A stretch of DNA of 64,000 bases from Sneathiella limimaris (GCF_012932565.1 NZ_JABBYJ010000001.1:1-64000), one strand, 5' to 3'; positions 20,270 to 30,451 are shown, counted from the stretch's first letter. Numbers and translations: made by a program. The notes: generated by a model from the letters alone, not told the origin.

Positions 20270-21037
20270 ATGACAATCGGACTAGCGGCAAAACAGCATT
20301 TGAAATCGGGATTTGACTGGTTGATCAGCAACCTGTTCCCGGCCCAGTGTCCGTCTTGCAGCGCATCGGTCAACACGCCCGGCTCTCTTTGCGCCAATTG
20401 CTGGTCAGCTTTTAATTTCATCAGTGACCCGGTTTGCTGCCAGTGCGGATACCCTTTTGATTATGGCACCGGCAACGACCTGAAATGCGCCTCCTGCATA
20501 ACTAAAAATCCGCCATACACTGCGGGTCGGTCCGTCTTTTCCTATGATGATCAGAGCCGACAGGCGATCCTGTCTTTCAAGCATGCCGACCGAACAGACA
20601 AGGTCCCCGCCTTTGCCTCCTGGATGATTAGGGCGGGCGCAGATCTTTTGCATGACAACCCCTTGCTGGTTCCGGTCCCCCTGCATCCCCTTCGATTGAT
20701 TAGCCGGCGGTTTAACCAATCCGCCTTGTTAGCGAAAGCCATCGGCCGTCAAAGCGGGCTACAAGTTGCAACCCGGCTTTTGAAGCGAACCCGAAATACC
20801 AGTAGCCAGGGGGGTAAAAGTGCAAAAGTCCGCTTTCAGAATGTCAAAGGCGCTTTTTCGGTTACCGCCTCCCAGCGCGAAAAACTGCAAGGTCGGACCG
20901 TGATACTGATTGATGATGTCTTTACAACAGGCGCCACTCTAGAGGCCTGTGCTCACGCTCTTGTGAAGGCTGGCGCAGCAGAAGTTCGGTTTTTGACCTT
21001 GAGCCGGGTTGTCCGCGCCAGTGCTTTGCCTATATAA
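20270..21037 (+). CDS. comF: ComF family phosphoribosyltransferase-like protein
   Basis: ComF proteins are linked to DNA uptake and to ssDNA handling. An N-terminal zinc-finger region has four CxxC-like pairs (CPSC, CANC, CCQCG, CASC). The C-terminal phosphoribosyltransferase-like domain has the PRPP loop VILIDDVFTTGATLEAC. The ATG at 20270 (MTIGLAAKQH) is preferred over a TTG at 20240. No substrate is known for the family. It heads a rightward group with grxC, the amidase and DUF1178, an order repeated in many Alphaproteobacteria. Confidence 0.87.
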   Translation: MTIGLAAKQHLKSGFDWLISNLFPAQCPSCSASVNTPGSLCANCWSAFNFISDPVCCQCGYPFDYGTGNDLKCASCITKNPPYTAGRSVFSYDDQSRQAILSFKHADRTDKVPAFASWMIRAGADLLHDNPLLVPVPLHPLRLISRRFNQSALLAKAIGRQSGLQVATRLLKRTRNTSSQGGKSAKVRFQNVKGAFSVTASQREKLQGRTVILIDDVFTTGATLEACAHALVKAGAAEVRFLTLSRVVRASALPI

Positions 21038-21065
21038 CAGTTTTTTCTTCACCCGAGTACCGATC

Positions 21066-21320
21066 ATGAAACAAGTAGAAATTTACACAACCCTCTTCTG
21101 CCCCTTCTGCTCTCGCGCAAAGGCCCTGCTCAAATCCAAAGGCGTTGCCTTCAAGGAAATTGATGTGAGCAGCGATTTGAAAGGCCGTCAGGAGATGACC
21201 CGCAAAGCTGGCGGTGCCACATCTGTTCCGCAAATTTTTGTAGATGGCAATCATATTGGCGATTGTGACTACATCCATAAACTTGACGCCGCAGGGAAAC
21301 TGGATCAGATTCTGGCTTAA
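21066..21320 (+). CDS. grxC: Glutaredoxin 3
   Basis: GrxC is a small cytoplasmic thiol-disulfide oxidoreductase that uses glutathione. The dithiol active site CPFC is at residues 12-15, and the glutathione-binding SVPQIFVDGNHIGDCDY block is complete. The start at 21066 (MKQVEIYT) gives 84 residues, the normal size; the open frame extends upstream into comF but is not needed. It is 28 bp after comF and 21 bp before the amidase gene. Confidence 0.93.
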   Translation: MKQVEIYTTLFCPFCSRAKALLKSKGVAFKEIDVSSDLKGRQEMTRKAGGATSVPQIFVDGNHIGDCDYIHKLDAAGKLDQILA

Positions 21321-21341
21321 TCACAACTTCAAGGATCTGTC

Positions 21342-22199
21342 ATGACGACTTTCAAAGCTGCCTGCATTCAAATGACCTCCGGCAAGGATCCGGAAGCCAA
21401 TCTGAAAACAGCCCTTGGGCTCATGGAACAGGCAGCTGCGGCTGGCGCGGATTTTATTTCTACGCCAGAAGTGACCAACATGATGGAGCCTCACAAGGCT
21501 TCAGCGCGGGAGAAGGCCTATCTGCAAGAGGATGACCCAACCCTCGCCGCCTTTTGCGAATTTGCCAAAACGCACCAGAAATGGATCCATGCAGGCTCTC
21601 TTGTCATCAAGAAACCGGATGATGATCGACTGGCCAATCGTGCCCTTTTGATTTCGCCGGATGGGCAGGTCCAGGCAAGCTATGACAAGATCCACATGTT
21701 TGACGTGGAATTGGATAACGGTGAAAGCCATAAAGAATCCAGTGCCTATGCGCCCGGTGAAAAAGCCGTTTCAACTCCCCTGCCTTGGGGACAGCTAGGT
21801 CTTGCGATCTGCTATGACGTGCGTTTTGCCCATCTTTTTCAGACATTGTCCACAAAAGGCGGGGCAGAGATTTTCACCCTGCCTGCCGCCTTCACCTATC
21901 AAACAGGCAAGGCGCACTGGCATACCCTGCTCCGGGCCCGCGCCATTGAAAATGGCTGCTTTGTGATTGCCGCTGCGCAATGCGGACAACATACCGAGAA
22001 ACGGCGCACCTTTGGTCACTCCCTGATCATTGATCCGTGGGGTGAAGTGCTTGCCGATGGCGGAGAAGAGCCAGGCTTCATCATCGCGGATATCGACATG
22101 AGCCAGGTCGCCAAACGGCGGGGACAGGTGCCCAACCTCAAAAATATCCGCCCCTTCGACCTGGAGGTAAATCCCGGGGCGAAGAAGGCGGCTGAGTAG
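21342..22199 (+). CDS. Carbon-nitrogen hydrolase family amidase (Nit2-like)
   Basis: This belongs to the nitrilase superfamily branch with omega-amidase/Nit2 and deaminated-glutathione amidase (Nit1). The catalytic triad is visible: Glu43 (TPEVTNM), Lys116 (YDKIHMFDVEL) and Cys157 (GLAICYDVRF). The HMFDVEL stretch is typical of the Nit1/Nit2 branch. Proximity to glutaredoxin makes a repair amidase for deaminated glutathione a reasonable guess. At 285 residues it is full length. No regulatory site is visible. Confidence 0.87.
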   Translation: MTTFKAACIQMTSGKDPEANLKTALGLMEQAAAAGADFISTPEVTNMMEPHKASAREKAYLQEDDPTLAAFCEFAKTHQKWIHAGSLVIKKPDDDRLANRALLISPDGQVQASYDKIHMFDVELDNGESHKESSAYAPGEKAVSTPLPWGQLGLAICYDVRFAHLFQTLSTKGGAEIFTLPAAFTYQTGKAHWHTLLRARAIENGCFVIAAAQCGQHTEKRRTFGHSLIIDPWGEVLADGGEEPGFIIADIDMSQVAKRRGQVPNLKNIRPFDLEVNPGAKKAAE

Positions 22200-22227
22200 T
22201 CTTGGGCTGAGGTAAACTTTTTAATTC

Positions 22228-23496
22228 CTAGTTAGCTTTGATTTGCATTGGTTTTGGCTCGGGTGCCTGTTTAATTTTCAAGGGCATCGGGGCCGGTTTT
22301 GGCTGTGGATTTGGGGCCAGTTTCAACTGAGTTGGACCTTTTGGAGCCTCACATTTCCAGCTATATGTGCCCGTTGGGGTCTGCAGCTGATTTGGGGCAA
22401 CCAGTTCCACTTTCCATGAACCATAGTTGATTTGGGATGGTTTATTGGCCAATCCCTTGATGTCGCCCTTCGGCTTTGAATTTGCTAACTTGGTCTTGCT
22501 AATGCCGTCCTTGGCCGCATCCTCGATATACCGGATAAAATCAAAGGTTTTATTTCCACCATCTGATTTGCTGAAAGTCAGGTTATAGAGCTTGCTCTTG
22601 ATACCTTTTTCATTCACCAGACGGAAATTTACCTTACCCGCCCCTTGCGCTTTCATGGACAGACGGAACTTCAGGTCCACTGGACACTGACCCACATAAT
22701 CTTTTACGTGAGGGACAACCTTGGCTTCGGTCACCTGAAACGGAGCCGTATATTGGCCGTTCAATCCAGCAGCCTGCAGACCACCTTTCAGGTTTGGATC
22801 GCCTTGGTAAAAGATCGTGACCGGTACACTTGTCGTCTCGTAACCCGATCCGGCAACAGATGTATCGAAACCGGTTGCTTCCCGGCAGGTTCCGACAAGG
22901 CTGATCGGACGATTAACAGTAATAATCTGGTCCTTTTTCAGGAATTCCAGCTTGCTTCCACCCTGCCCCATATGGGCCTGCAATTTCTCATTGAAAAGCG
23001 CAACTGGATCAACTCTCAAGGCAGGATGGCCATCTTGAACCGCGGATAATGGAACTTCAAACGCGTCAGCGTTCCCACCTTCTGTAATCCAGCCCCCAAC
23101 AAGACCGGTATATTCGGAAAATGACGGATGGTATTTGGCATCATACAGGCTATTGATGGGAAACACATCCTTGCCAATCCGTTTCACGCTCCCGAAATAG
23201 GCGCGGGCACCAATAAAATCTGTGCTCTTGTCTTTCGCGCATTTCACAAGACCTTTCAGCGGGAACTTTATCACATCGCTCTCAGGCTGGATATTGACCT
23301 TGCTGATATGCTTGTCTTTTGAGACATTTTTCAGCCGGACGTGAAAGTTAATGCCTGGCTGGCTTAAAGTTACATCCAAGACTTGAGATGCGTTGCTCCG
23401 GCTGGAATTCGCTTCAGCCCCGCCGCTAACGGAAAGGGCCATGGCCAACGCCAGAACGCTTGTGCTAACAGCTTTACTCGCAATAGATCCGAACAT
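22228..23496 (-). CDS. Secreted protein of unknown function with Pro/Lys-rich tail
   Basis: I do not recognise this 422-residue protein. It has a clear Sec signal peptide (residues 1 to about 29, ending GGAEA before NSSRSN), so it is periplasmic or outer-membrane associated. The mature part holds four cysteines (LVKCAKD, GTCREA, GQCPVD, WKCEAP), which could form disulfides, and its middle looks like beta-sandwich sequence. The last 35 residues are Pro, Lys and Gln rich with repeated PKP/EPKP. No catalytic motif is seen. It is a lone leftward gene between two convergent neighbours. Confidence 0.75.
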   Translation of the reverse strand: MFGSIASKAVSTSVLALAMALSVSGGAEANSSRSNASQVLDVTLSQPGINFHVRLKNVSKDKHISKVNIQPESDVIKFPLKGLVKCAKDKSTDFIGARAYFGSVKRIGKDVFPINSLYDAKYHPSFSEYTGLVGGWITEGGNADAFEVPLSAVQDGHPALRVDPVALFNEKLQAHMGQGGSKLEFLKKDQIITVNRPISLVGTCREATGFDTSVAGSGYETTSVPVTIFYQGDPNLKGGLQAAGLNGQYTAPFQVTEAKVVPHVKDYVGQCPVDLKFRLSMKAQGAGKVNFRLVNEKGIKSKLYNLTFSKSDGGNKTFDFIRYIEDAAKDGISKTKLANSKPKGDIKGLANKPSQINYGSWKVELVAPNQLQTPTGTYSWKCEAPKGPTQLKLAPNPQPKPAPMPLKIKQAPEPKPMQIKAN

Positions 23497-23587
23497 TTTT
23501 TCATCCTCTCTTCAAAGTCGCTGGCACCTTGATGCCGTTACCCTTAGGTCGACTGTGAATTCGATAAGGTTCAAAAATATTCGGTTT

Positions 23588-24088
23588 TTAACTGACCCGT
23601 GCTACCACACCCTGCCGCAAGGATACCGGGATACGGGTTACAATACTGTGGTGATAATCCAGAATATCGAACCCGCTTAGCTGTTCTTTCAGCTCGCCAT
23701 CCTTGAGCAGGAAATCCGGGTTACGCGGGCGCCCAAACCGTTCATTCCCTTCAGCAAAGGTCTCGTAAATAATGACACCACCGTCTGTTAAAGACTGCCG
23801 GATTTTCGGGAAAAGCGGTCGCCACAAGTAATGGGTGACAATAATTCCATCAAAGCGCCGCCCTTCCAGCGGCCAAGGCTCATTTTCAAGATCAGCTTGA
23901 AGAATTTCGATATCATCGCGACCCAGCTCTTCAAGTTGGCGGGTTTCGATATCCACCGCTGTCACCTGATAGCCCCGATCGGCCAGATAGACAGAGTGAC
24001 GGCCACTTCCTGCCGCCAGATCCAGAACCGTTCCGCCGGGGCGTATCCGGCTGTAATGGCGCTGCAGCCATTCTGAAATCTGTGTCAT
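23588..24088 (-). CDS. Class I SAM-dependent methyltransferase, small TehB-like
   Basis: The compact 166-residue Rossmann domain has a clear SAM motif (GGTVLDLAAGSGRHSVYLADRG), the acidic end of strand 2 (VTAVDIE) and a motif IV region (DGIIVTHYLWRP). The later FGRPRNPDFLLKDGEL segment is shared with TehB/tellurite-resistance-type methyltransferases. The substrate is unknown; the gene is common and uncharacterised in Alphaproteobacteria. It is divergent from the DUF1178 gene. Confidence 0.8.
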   Translation of the reverse strand: MTQISEWLQRHYSRIRPGGTVLDLAAGSGRHSVYLADRGYQVTAVDIETRQLEELGRDDIEILQADLENEPWPLEGRRFDGIIVTHYLWRPLFPKIRQSLTDGGVIIYETFAEGNERFGRPRNPDFLLKDGELKEQLSGFDILDYHHSIVTRIPVSLRQGVVARVS

Positions 24089-24224
24089 TGTTTTTACGTC
24101 TCCAAGGATTTTTCTTGTCAGGAACCCATCGCAAGGGACTTGCGATTTTTGGGAAACATCTTATTTTTGCTATACGGATTACAAAATTTCGACAGTTAGC
24201 AGTAACTTTTGTGACGTTTGTTGA

Positions 24225-24662
24225 ATGATCAAGTATAACCTTAAATGCAATCAAAATCACGTTTTTGAAGCTTGGTTCAAAAACAGCAGTGCCTATGACG
24301 AGCAGGTAGAGCGGGGATTGATCCCCTGTACTCTTTGTGGCTCCACCCAGGTTGAAAAAGCCCTGATGGCCCCTTCAATTGGTAAGAAATCCAACAGCAA
24401 AGAGGCGGAAACAGCCGTTCAGGTCAATGACAGCCCTGAAGTCCAGATGGCGATGAAAGCCCTGCAGGAACTTCGCAAAAATGTCGAGGAAAATTGCGAT
24501 TATGTGGGCAACCGCTTTGCTGAGGAAGCTCGCAAAATCCATTATGGCGAAACTGAGAAACGCGGCATTTACGGAGAGGCAACCAAGGACGAACAGGCTG
24601 AACTCGCCGAAGAAGGCGTGGAAGTTGCCGCCATTCCTTGGCTCCCGAATACAGACGCCTAA
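24225..24662 (+). CDS. DUF1178 family protein
   Basis: This is a 145-residue member of a proteobacterial family of unknown function. The N-terminus MIKYNLKCNQNHVFEAWF and the CTLCGS pair form a putative zinc ribbon (cysteines in LKC and CTLC). The conserved EENCDYVGNRFAEEARKIHYGE block is present. In relatives it follows the grxC-amidase pair, as it nearly does here with two genes intervening. No function is assigned. Confidence 0.88.
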   Translation: MIKYNLKCNQNHVFEAWFKNSSAYDEQVERGLIPCTLCGSTQVEKALMAPSIGKKSNSKEAETAVQVNDSPEVQMAMKALQELRKNVEENCDYVGNRFAEEARKIHYGETEKRGIYGEATKDEQAELAEEGVEVAAIPWLPNTDA

Positions 24663-24688
24663 GACATCAGCACAGAACCAAACAAAAA

Positions 24689-24714
24689 AAGCCCGGAATA
24701 ATCCGGGCTTTTCT
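24689..24714 (+). terminator. Intrinsic terminator after DUF1178
   Basis: A 9-bp perfect stem (AAGCCCGGA at 24689-24697, TCCGGGCTT at 24702-24710) with a four-base loop is followed by TTTTCTC. The A run at 24684-24690 gives a T tract on the other strand, so it can also end the convergent peptidylprolyl isomerase transcript. Confidence 0.85.
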
Positions 24715-24735
24715 CATTTTGGCTTCTCGTTAGCC

Positions 24736-25668
24736 TTATTCTTTTTTCTCTTCAGCCTCTGAACTTGCAGGCGCTTCAGCTTCTGGCTTCTTCTCGACAA
24801 TGTCGATAACAGCCTTTGACTTCAAATCCTCCAGCAGTGTTGTCACAGTCTGGCTAGACAGGGTTTGGCGAAGCTGGCCTTCCATTTCCTCATAGCTGGG
24901 TGGCTGTGTATCCCGAATATCTTCAACCAGAATAACGTGCCAGCCAAACTGGGTTTTTACAGGCTCTGTTGAATGGGCGCCTTTTTCCATGGCAAAGGCT
25001 GCTTCGGAAAATTCTGGAACCATCCGACCTTTCACGAAATACCCAAGATCACCGCCGTTTGGACCAGATGGACCTGTTGAATGTTCTTTAGCCAACGCCT
25101 GAAAGTCACCGCCCTCATTCAACTGGGTGATGATATCTTTCGCCTTGTCTTCTTCCTCTAGCAGGATGTGACGGGCGTGGACTTCTTTTTCCGGCTGGAA
25201 GTCAGCGGTTGTCTTGTCATATTCCGCTTTCACAGCTTCATCGGTAACCGCTTCTTCGATTTTCTTTTGCAGGAAATACTCCTGAAGCAGCTGCAATTTC
25301 ACATCGTCAACTCGATCTGTGAATTCAGCCTGCTGGTCATATTTTTGATCCAGCGCTGCGGATTGCACAACCTTCATGCTGACAAGCTGCTCGACCAACT
25401 GCGCTTTCAGGAACTGATAAGGTGCCTGCTTATATTGAGCTGGCAAACCTTCATAGACTTCACGAACTTCATCTTCGCGAATTTCAACGCCATTAACAGT
25501 TGCCACAACTGGGCTGTCGGACGCTTCCTTGGCTGTCTGCGTAGCCGCTGTCATTTCTGCTTTTGGTTCAGTCTTACCTTCCCAGGGGCGTTCCCCTCCC
25601 AGATAAAACCCTAATCCTCCGGCTGCGCCAGCAACAACAATCACCGCAAGGAGATTTGACACTTTCAT
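24736..25668 (-). CDS. Periplasmic peptidylprolyl isomerase, parvulin/PrsA-like
   Basis: A single N-terminal membrane anchor or signal (residues 5-25) is followed by a SurA_N-like helical chaperone region (about 50-160) and one parvulin PPIase domain (about 163-255; HARHILLEEEDKAKDI, GGDLGYFVKGRMVPEF, TQFGWHVILVED). It probably assists folding of exported proteins at the inner membrane. The C-terminus is acidic and Ala-rich. It is divergent from secA, so a preprotein translocase subunit and an export chaperone lie side by side; this pairing is common in Alphaproteobacteria. Confidence 0.88.
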   Translation of the reverse strand: MKVSNLLAVIVVAGAAGGLGFYLGGERPWEGKTEPKAEMTAATQTAKEASDSPVVATVNGVEIREDEVREVYEGLPAQYKQAPYQFLKAQLVEQLVSMKVVQSAALDQKYDQQAEFTDRVDDVKLQLLQEYFLQKKIEEAVTDEAVKAEYDKTTADFQPEKEVHARHILLEEEDKAKDIITQLNEGGDFQALAKEHSTGPSGPNGGDLGYFVKGRMVPEFSEAAFAMEKGAHSTEPVKTQFGWHVILVEDIRDTQPPSYEEMEGQLRQTLSSQTVTTLLEDLKSKAVIDIVEKKPEAEAPASSEAEEKKE

Positions 25669-25986
25669 ATTTCACTTCCCTGAATTTGGTTCAGAATCAT
25701 TGGGGAAAGACCAGCAATTAGCCTGCGTTCCCCCGTCTTTCAAGCTGGTCGGAAATATAGGTTATTTAGCATCTTTCACAAGCATAGATATTTTTTGCCA
25801 CAAGATTACCTTATTTGACCTCTTTTCCCGGCTGAATCAGTTAATGGGTGGCAGGATAGATTGACAGGGACCCCCATCCCGCTTATCTGTCACGTAGGTC
25901 AACGCGTATTTCCATCAGCAGAGACGTTTTAATTATTAGAGTGGTCGCTCAGAAATTGGGGCGGCGAAATCAAAGTCGGGGCAGGT
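25669..25986. promoter_or_regulatory. Divergent intergenic region between PPIase gene and secA
   Basis: This 318-bp spacer must hold promoters for both genes. On the plus strand TTGACA at 25861-25866 is followed after 17 bp by TATCTG at 25884-25889, a possible sigma-70 promoter for secA about 100 bp upstream; the -10 half matches only three positions. I see no SecM-like arrest peptide or other RNA element. Confidence 0.35.
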
Positions 25987-28677
25987 ATGTTCGGAACATT
26001 AGCCAAGAAAATCTTCGGATCCTCCAATGATCGGGTCTTGAAAGTCATTCAAGCAAAAGTTGACAAGATCAACGCTCTGGAGGATCAGTTCACGCCCCTG
26101 TCCGACGATGAACTGAAAGCCAAGACTGCCGAATTCAGATCCCGCCTGGACCAGGGCGAAAAGCTGGACGCACTCCTCCCTGAAGCATTCGCCGCTGTAC
26201 GAGAAGCCGCAAAACGGGCCCTGGGCGAGCGCCACTACGATGTACAGCTCATGGGTGGTATCGTTCTGCACGAAGGCAAGATCACCGAAATGAAAACCGG
26301 TGAGGGTAAGACGCTGGTCTCCACCCTTGCAGCCTATCTCAACGCACTTGAAGGCAAGGGTGTTCATGTGGTCACCGTCAACGACTATCTGGCCAAGCGT
26401 GACAGCGAATGGATGTCCAAGGTTTATGACAAGCTCGGCATTACCGTTGGCTGTATTGAAGGCGGATTGGACGAACAAGCCCGGCGCGCAGCATACGCCT
26501 GCGACATTACCTACGGCACCAATAATGAATTTGGCTTTGACTACCTTCGCGACAATATGAAGTTTGAAGCTGAAGCGATGGTTCAGCGGGGCTTCAACTT
26601 TGCCGTAGTGGACGAGGTTGACAGTATCCTGATTGACGAAGCCCGGACCCCCTTGATTATCTCTGGTCCTGCTGAAGACAGCTCAGAACTTTATCGGGCC
26701 GTCAACGCCCTGATCCCACAGCTTTCTGAAGACGACTATGAAGTCGATGAAAAGTCTAAGGCCGTCAGCTTCACCGAGGACGGAACAGAAACCATCGAAA
26801 AACTTCTTGATGAAGCCGGCCTCTTAAAAGGCGAAAACCTTTACGATGTGGAAAATGTGGCCGCTGTTCATCACGCCAACCAGGCCCTTCGCGCGCACAA
26901 GCTATTTACCCGTGACAAGGACTATATTGTCAAAGACAACAAGGTTGTCATCATTGACGAATTTACCGGCCGCATGATGGAAGGCCGCCGCTACTCTGAT
27001 GGCCTGCACCAGGCATTGGAAGCCAAGGAAGAGGTTGATATCCAGCCGGAAAACCAAACCCTTGCCTCTATTACCTTCCAGAATTACTTCCGCCTTTACG
27101 ACAAGCTCTCTGGCATGACAGGTACAGCTGCGACCGAAGCGGAAGAGTTCATGGAAATCTATGGTCTTGCAGTTGTCGAAATCCCGACAAACGTTCCCGT
27201 CCAGCGAAAAGACGTAGATGACGAGATTTACCGGACCGCCGAAGAAAAATACGCCGCGATTGTCAAAACAATCGAGGAATGTCAGGGACGGGGCCAGCCT
27301 GTTCTGGTCGGTACAGTATCCATCGAAAAATCAGAGTATCTCTCAGAGATCCTCAAGAAAAAGAAAATCAAGCATAACGTGCTGAACGCCCGCTACCATG
27401 AACAGGAAGCGGAAATCATTGGTCAGGCAGGTCGCCTCAATGCGGTTACCATCGCGACCAACATGGCTGGTCGTGGTACGGATATTAAACTTGGCGGCAA
27501 CACCGATATGATGATCGCTGCCCAGATAGATGGTGTGGAAGATCCAGCCAAGATCGAGAAGATCACAGCTGAGATCGAAGCCGACACTGCTGAGCAGAAA
27601 AAGAAAGTTCTGGAACTCGGTGGCCTGTTCGTGATCGGTACGGAACGTCATGAATCCCGCCGGATCGACAACCAGCTTCGGGGACGTTCGGGTCGCCAGG
27701 GCGATCCGGGAACCAGTCGCTTCTATCTCTCCCTTGAGGATGACCTGATGCGGATCTTCGGATCTGAGCGCATGGATGGGATGCTGCGCAAACTTGGTTT
27801 GGAAGATGGCGAAGCTATCATTCATCCATGGATCAACAAGGCTTTGGAAAAAGCACAGCAGAAAGTGGAAGCCCGGAACTACGACATCCGGAAAAACCTG
27901 CTGAAATTTGATGACGTGATGAATGACCAACGGAAGGTCATTTATGAGCAACGCATTGATCTGATGGGTCAGTCAGATGTCTCTGAAACCATCAAGGATA
28001 TGCGGGCCGACGTCATCGACCAGTTGGTCAGTCGCCACATTCCTGAGAAAGCCTACCCTGAACAATGGGATATTGCCGGCCTGACCGAAGAGGTCCAGCA
28101 GACCCTCGGCATGGATCTGCCGATCCAGGACTGGGCAAATGAAGAAGGCATCGCAGACGAGGAAATTCGCGACCGCCTGAACGATCATATCAACCGCAAA
28201 ATGGCTGAAAAAGCGGCCAAATATGGCCCTGATGTCATGCGGATGGTTGAGAAGAGCCTGCTGCTGCAGATCCTCGATCAGGTTTGGAAAGAGCATTTGC
28301 TTCAACTCGATCACTTGCGTCAGTCCGTGTCCCTGCGTGCCTATGCGCAGAAAGATCCGCTGAACGAGTATAAAACCGAAGCCTTTAACATGTTCCAGGC
28401 TATGCTGGATCAGCTGCACACCAGCGTGACGACTTACCTCAGTCATGTTGAGCTGCAAAACCCAGAGGCCATCATTGAGCGCGAAGAGCCCGATGAGAGC
28501 CAGATGCAGGCAACTCATATTGATCCGCTGACAGGCGAAAATGAAGTCGATCACGGCGCAGCACCTGCTCAGGCTGCTATTGCCTCTGATCCATCGACCT
28601 GGGGCAAAGTGCGCCGGAATGATCCATGTCCGTGTGGATCCGGTAAAAAATACAAGCATTGCCACGGGGCCGTTTAA
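25987..28677 (+). CDS. secA: Preprotein translocase ATPase SecA
   Basis: SecA drives unfolded preproteins through SecYEG. All parts are present: Walker A MKTGEGKT, the [17 protein letters not shown]-like box, the helicase C region with [14 protein letters not shown], the helical scaffold and a C-terminal zinc-binding SEC-C tail with [17 protein letters not shown]. At 896 residues it is full length. TerB-like and fdxA genes follow on the same strand; the 22-bp gap to the terB-like gene suggests co-transcription. Confidence 0.98.
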   Translation: MFGTLAKKIFGSSNDRVLKVIQAKVDKINALEDQFTPLSDDELKAKTAEFRSRLDQGEKLDALLPEAFAAVREAAKRALGERHYDVQLMGGIVLHEGKITEMKTGEGKTLVSTLAAYLNALEGKGVHVVTVNDYLAKRDSEWMSKVYDKLGITVGCIEGGLDEQARRAAYACDITYGTNNEFGFDYLRDNMKFEAEAMVQRGFNFAVVDEVDSILIDEARTPLIISGPAEDSSELYRAVNALIPQLSEDDYEVDEKSKAVSFTEDGTETIEKLLDEAGLLKGENLYDVENVAAVHHANQALRAHKLFTRDKDYIVKDNKVVIIDEFTGRMMEGRRYSDGLHQALEAKEEVDIQPENQTLASITFQNYFRLYDKLSGMTGTAATEAEEFMEIYGLAVVEIPTNVPVQRKDVDDEIYRTAEEKYAAIVKTIEECQGRGQPVLVGTVSIEKSEYLSEILKKKKIKHNVLNARYHEQEAEIIGQAGRLNAVTIATNMAGRGTDIKLGGNTDMMIAAQIDGVEDPAKIEKITAEIEADTAEQKKKVLELGGLFVIGTERHESRRIDNQLRGRSGRQGDPGTSRFYLSLEDDLMRIFGSERMDGMLRKLGLEDGEAIIHPWINKALEKAQQKVEARNYDIRKNLLKFDDVMNDQRKVIYEQRIDLMGQSDVSETIKDMRADVIDQLVSRHIPEKAYPEQWDIAGLTEEVQQTLGMDLPIQDWANEEGIADEEIRDRLNDHINRKMAEKAAKYGPDVMRMVEKSLLLQILDQVWKEHLLQLDHLRQSVSLRAYAQKDPLNEYKTEAFNMFQAMLDQLHTSVTTYLSHVELQNPEAIIEREEPDESQMQATHIDPLTGENEVDHGAAPAQAAIASDPSTWGKVRRNDPCPCGSGKKYKHCHGAV

Positions 28678-28699
28678 CACATCAGGTTAGGATAGTTTC

Positions 28700-29161
28700 A
28701 TGCTCGCAAAGTTGAAAAACATCTTCAGCGGCAAAGAGACCGCAGATGTCCGCACTCAGGATCCGGAAGAACAGCACGTCGCTACCGCTGCTTTATTGAT
28801 TGAAGCTGCGTTGTCGGATGAGACCTACTGTGAAGAAGAGAAGGAGATGGTCCAATCTCTTTTGCAGCGGCACTACAAGCTGTCGGATGAAGAGATTTCA
28901 GCCGTCATGACCGAAGCTGAAGCTGCCCACAAGAACGCAGATCAAATCCTTTATTTTACGCGGACGGTCAAAGATACGGTTGAGTATGATGACCGGGTTC
29001 ATGTGATCGAGATGCTCTGGGAACTGGCCTATGCTGACGGGGAAATCAGCGATTATGAGGCTAATTTGATCCGCCGGGTCTGCGGGTTGATCTATGTGGA
29101 TGACAAGGAAAGCGGCCGGGTCCGCAAAGCCGTTCAGGCCCGCCTTGGACAGAGTTCCTGA
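28700..29161 (+). CDS. TerB-like (DjlA N-terminal type) protein
   Basis: This all-helical 153-residue protein belongs to the TerB family, which includes tellurite-resistance TerB and the N-terminal domain of DjlA. The acidic stretches ATAALLIEAALSDETYCEEE and LWELAYADGEISDYEANLIRRV are the two repeats typical of the fold, with the ADGEIS metal-binding-like loop. No ter operon is nearby, so tellurite resistance should not be inferred. It follows secA by 22 bp. Confidence 0.85.
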   Translation: MLAKLKNIFSGKETADVRTQDPEEQHVATAALLIEAALSDETYCEEEKEMVQSLLQRHYKLSDEEISAVMTEAEAAHKNADQILYFTRTVKDTVEYDDRVHVIEMLWELAYADGEISDYEANLIRRVCGLIYVDDKESGRVRKAVQARLGQSS

Positions 29162-29273
29162 CCTTTTAAAATCACATATTCGTAAGATAGGGGTTGTTTT
29201 TGATGGTTAATGAAGATAATCCCTTTTACTGTACTAAATATAACTGTGCTAGAGCTGGAGCTGGAGAACAATA

Positions 29274-29606
29274 ATGACCTACGTCGTTACCGAAAATTGC
29301 ATCAAATGCAAGTTCATGGACTGCGTGGAGGTCTGCCCTGTAGACTGTTTCTACGAGGGTGAGAACATGCTGGTTATTCATCCTGACGAATGTATTGATT
29401 GTGGTGTGTGTGAGCCGGAATGCCCTGCCGAAGCCATCGTCCCTGATACCGAAGATGTGGGGGAAAATTTCCTCGAACTGAACCGGGAATATTCAGAAAA
29501 ATGGCCAAACATCACCCAGAAAGGCAATCCGCCTGAGGATGCTGAGGACTGGAACGGTAAGGAAGGTAAACTTTCTGAGTTCAGCTCAAATCCCGGCGAA
29601 GGCTGA
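29274..29606 (+). CDS. fdxA: 7Fe ferredoxin FdxA
   Basis: This is a small electron carrier with one [3Fe-4S] and one [4Fe-4S] cluster. The first cysteine set is C9, C17, C21 and C25 with CP following C21; the second is [12 protein letters not shown] from residue 40. The C-terminal extension of about 50 residues ([13 protein letters not shown]) is typical of alphaproteobacterial FdxA. It precedes carD, an arrangement found throughout the class. Redox partners cannot be told from the sequence. Confidence 0.94.
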   Translation: MTYVVTENCIKCKFMDCVEVCPVDCFYEGENMLVIHPDECIDCGVCEPECPAEAIVPDTEDVGENFLELNREYSEKWPNITQKGNPPEDAEDWNGKEGKLSEFSSNPGEG

Positions 29607-29899
29607 TAATTTAGACCCGAAAACAGCCATGCGGGCCTGGAATGGCAGGTCCGCAACATTTTCAGTGGTTTCTTATTAGCAATTTTCCATAAATTGTGTT
29701 ATGCTCCGAGCAGTGGTTGTGCTGACATGATCGCTTCCCTTACCTATTTTGGGTGTTTAGGGACATGTCACCATAGCGTTTTCGGTTGCGAAATTTTCGC
29801 CTTTATTTGTGAGACCCGCCAAAGTTAGCGTCCCGTGATATTCTGGTCGCTCTTTTTTTGTCACTTTGTCAGGCCCTCACACTGAAGAGAAGGATTTGA

Positions 29900-30397
29900 A
29901 TGTCTAAAGAGTTGGAATTCTCACCACAAGAACATGTCGTTTATCCAACACATGGTGTGGGTCAGGTTGTCAGCATCGAGGAACAGGAAATTTCAGGAAT
30001 GAGCCTGAAACTGTACGTTGTTGACTTTATGCACGAAAAAATGACTCTTCGGGTTCCCATTGCCAAAGCCAAAAGCGTTGGAATGCGGGCTCTGTCTTCT
30101 CCAAAGAAAATGAAAACTGCCCTCGACACGCTGAAAGGGAAAGCCCGCATCAAACGGACGATGTGGAGTCGGAGAGCACAGGAATATGAAGCCAAGATCA
30201 ACTCTGGCGACCCAATCCAGATTGCGGAGGTTGTTCGTGACCTGCACCGCAACGAGGACCAGCCGGACCAGTCCTACAGTGAACGGCAGATTTATGAAGC
30301 CGCACTGGAACGCCTGTCCCGCGAATTGGCAGTTGTCGAGAAGATTGAAGATGATGCAGCAACAGAAAAGCTGCAGAAGGTTCTGAAAGCGGCTTAA
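29900..30397 (+). CDS. carD: CarD/CdnL family transcriptional regulator
   Basis: CdnL/CarD proteins bind the RNA polymerase beta subunit and stabilise open complexes, mainly at rRNA and ribosomal genes. The N-terminal Tudor-like domain contains VVYPTHGVGQVVSIEE and the helical C-terminal domain includes the RRAQEYEAKINSGDP and VVRDLHRN segments. At 165 residues it is complete. A 293-bp spacer upstream and a terminator directly downstream indicate a single-gene transcript. Confidence 0.94.
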   Translation: MSKELEFSPQEHVVYPTHGVGQVVSIEEQEISGMSLKLYVVDFMHEKMTLRVPIAKAKSVGMRALSSPKKMKTALDTLKGKARIKRTMWSRRAQEYEAKINSGDPIQIAEVVRDLHRNEDQPDQSYSERQIYEAALERLSRELAVVEKIEDDAATEKLQKVLKAA

Positions 30398-30421
30398 CCC
30401 CCGTTTTTTGTCAGAATTTGA

Positions 30422-30451
30422 AAGCCCGGCCCCTCAGCCGGGCTTTTTTTT
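30422..30451 (+). terminator. Intrinsic terminator after carD
   Basis: A 9-bp stem (AAGCCCGGC at 30422-30430, GCCGGGCTT at 30437-30445) with a six-base loop runs into eight T residues. It is one of the strongest terminators in the window. Confidence 0.9.

Noticed and set aside
28700-29161. Tellurite resistance function for the TerB-like gene
   Set aside because: No terACDEZ genes nearby; the fold alone does not support resistance.
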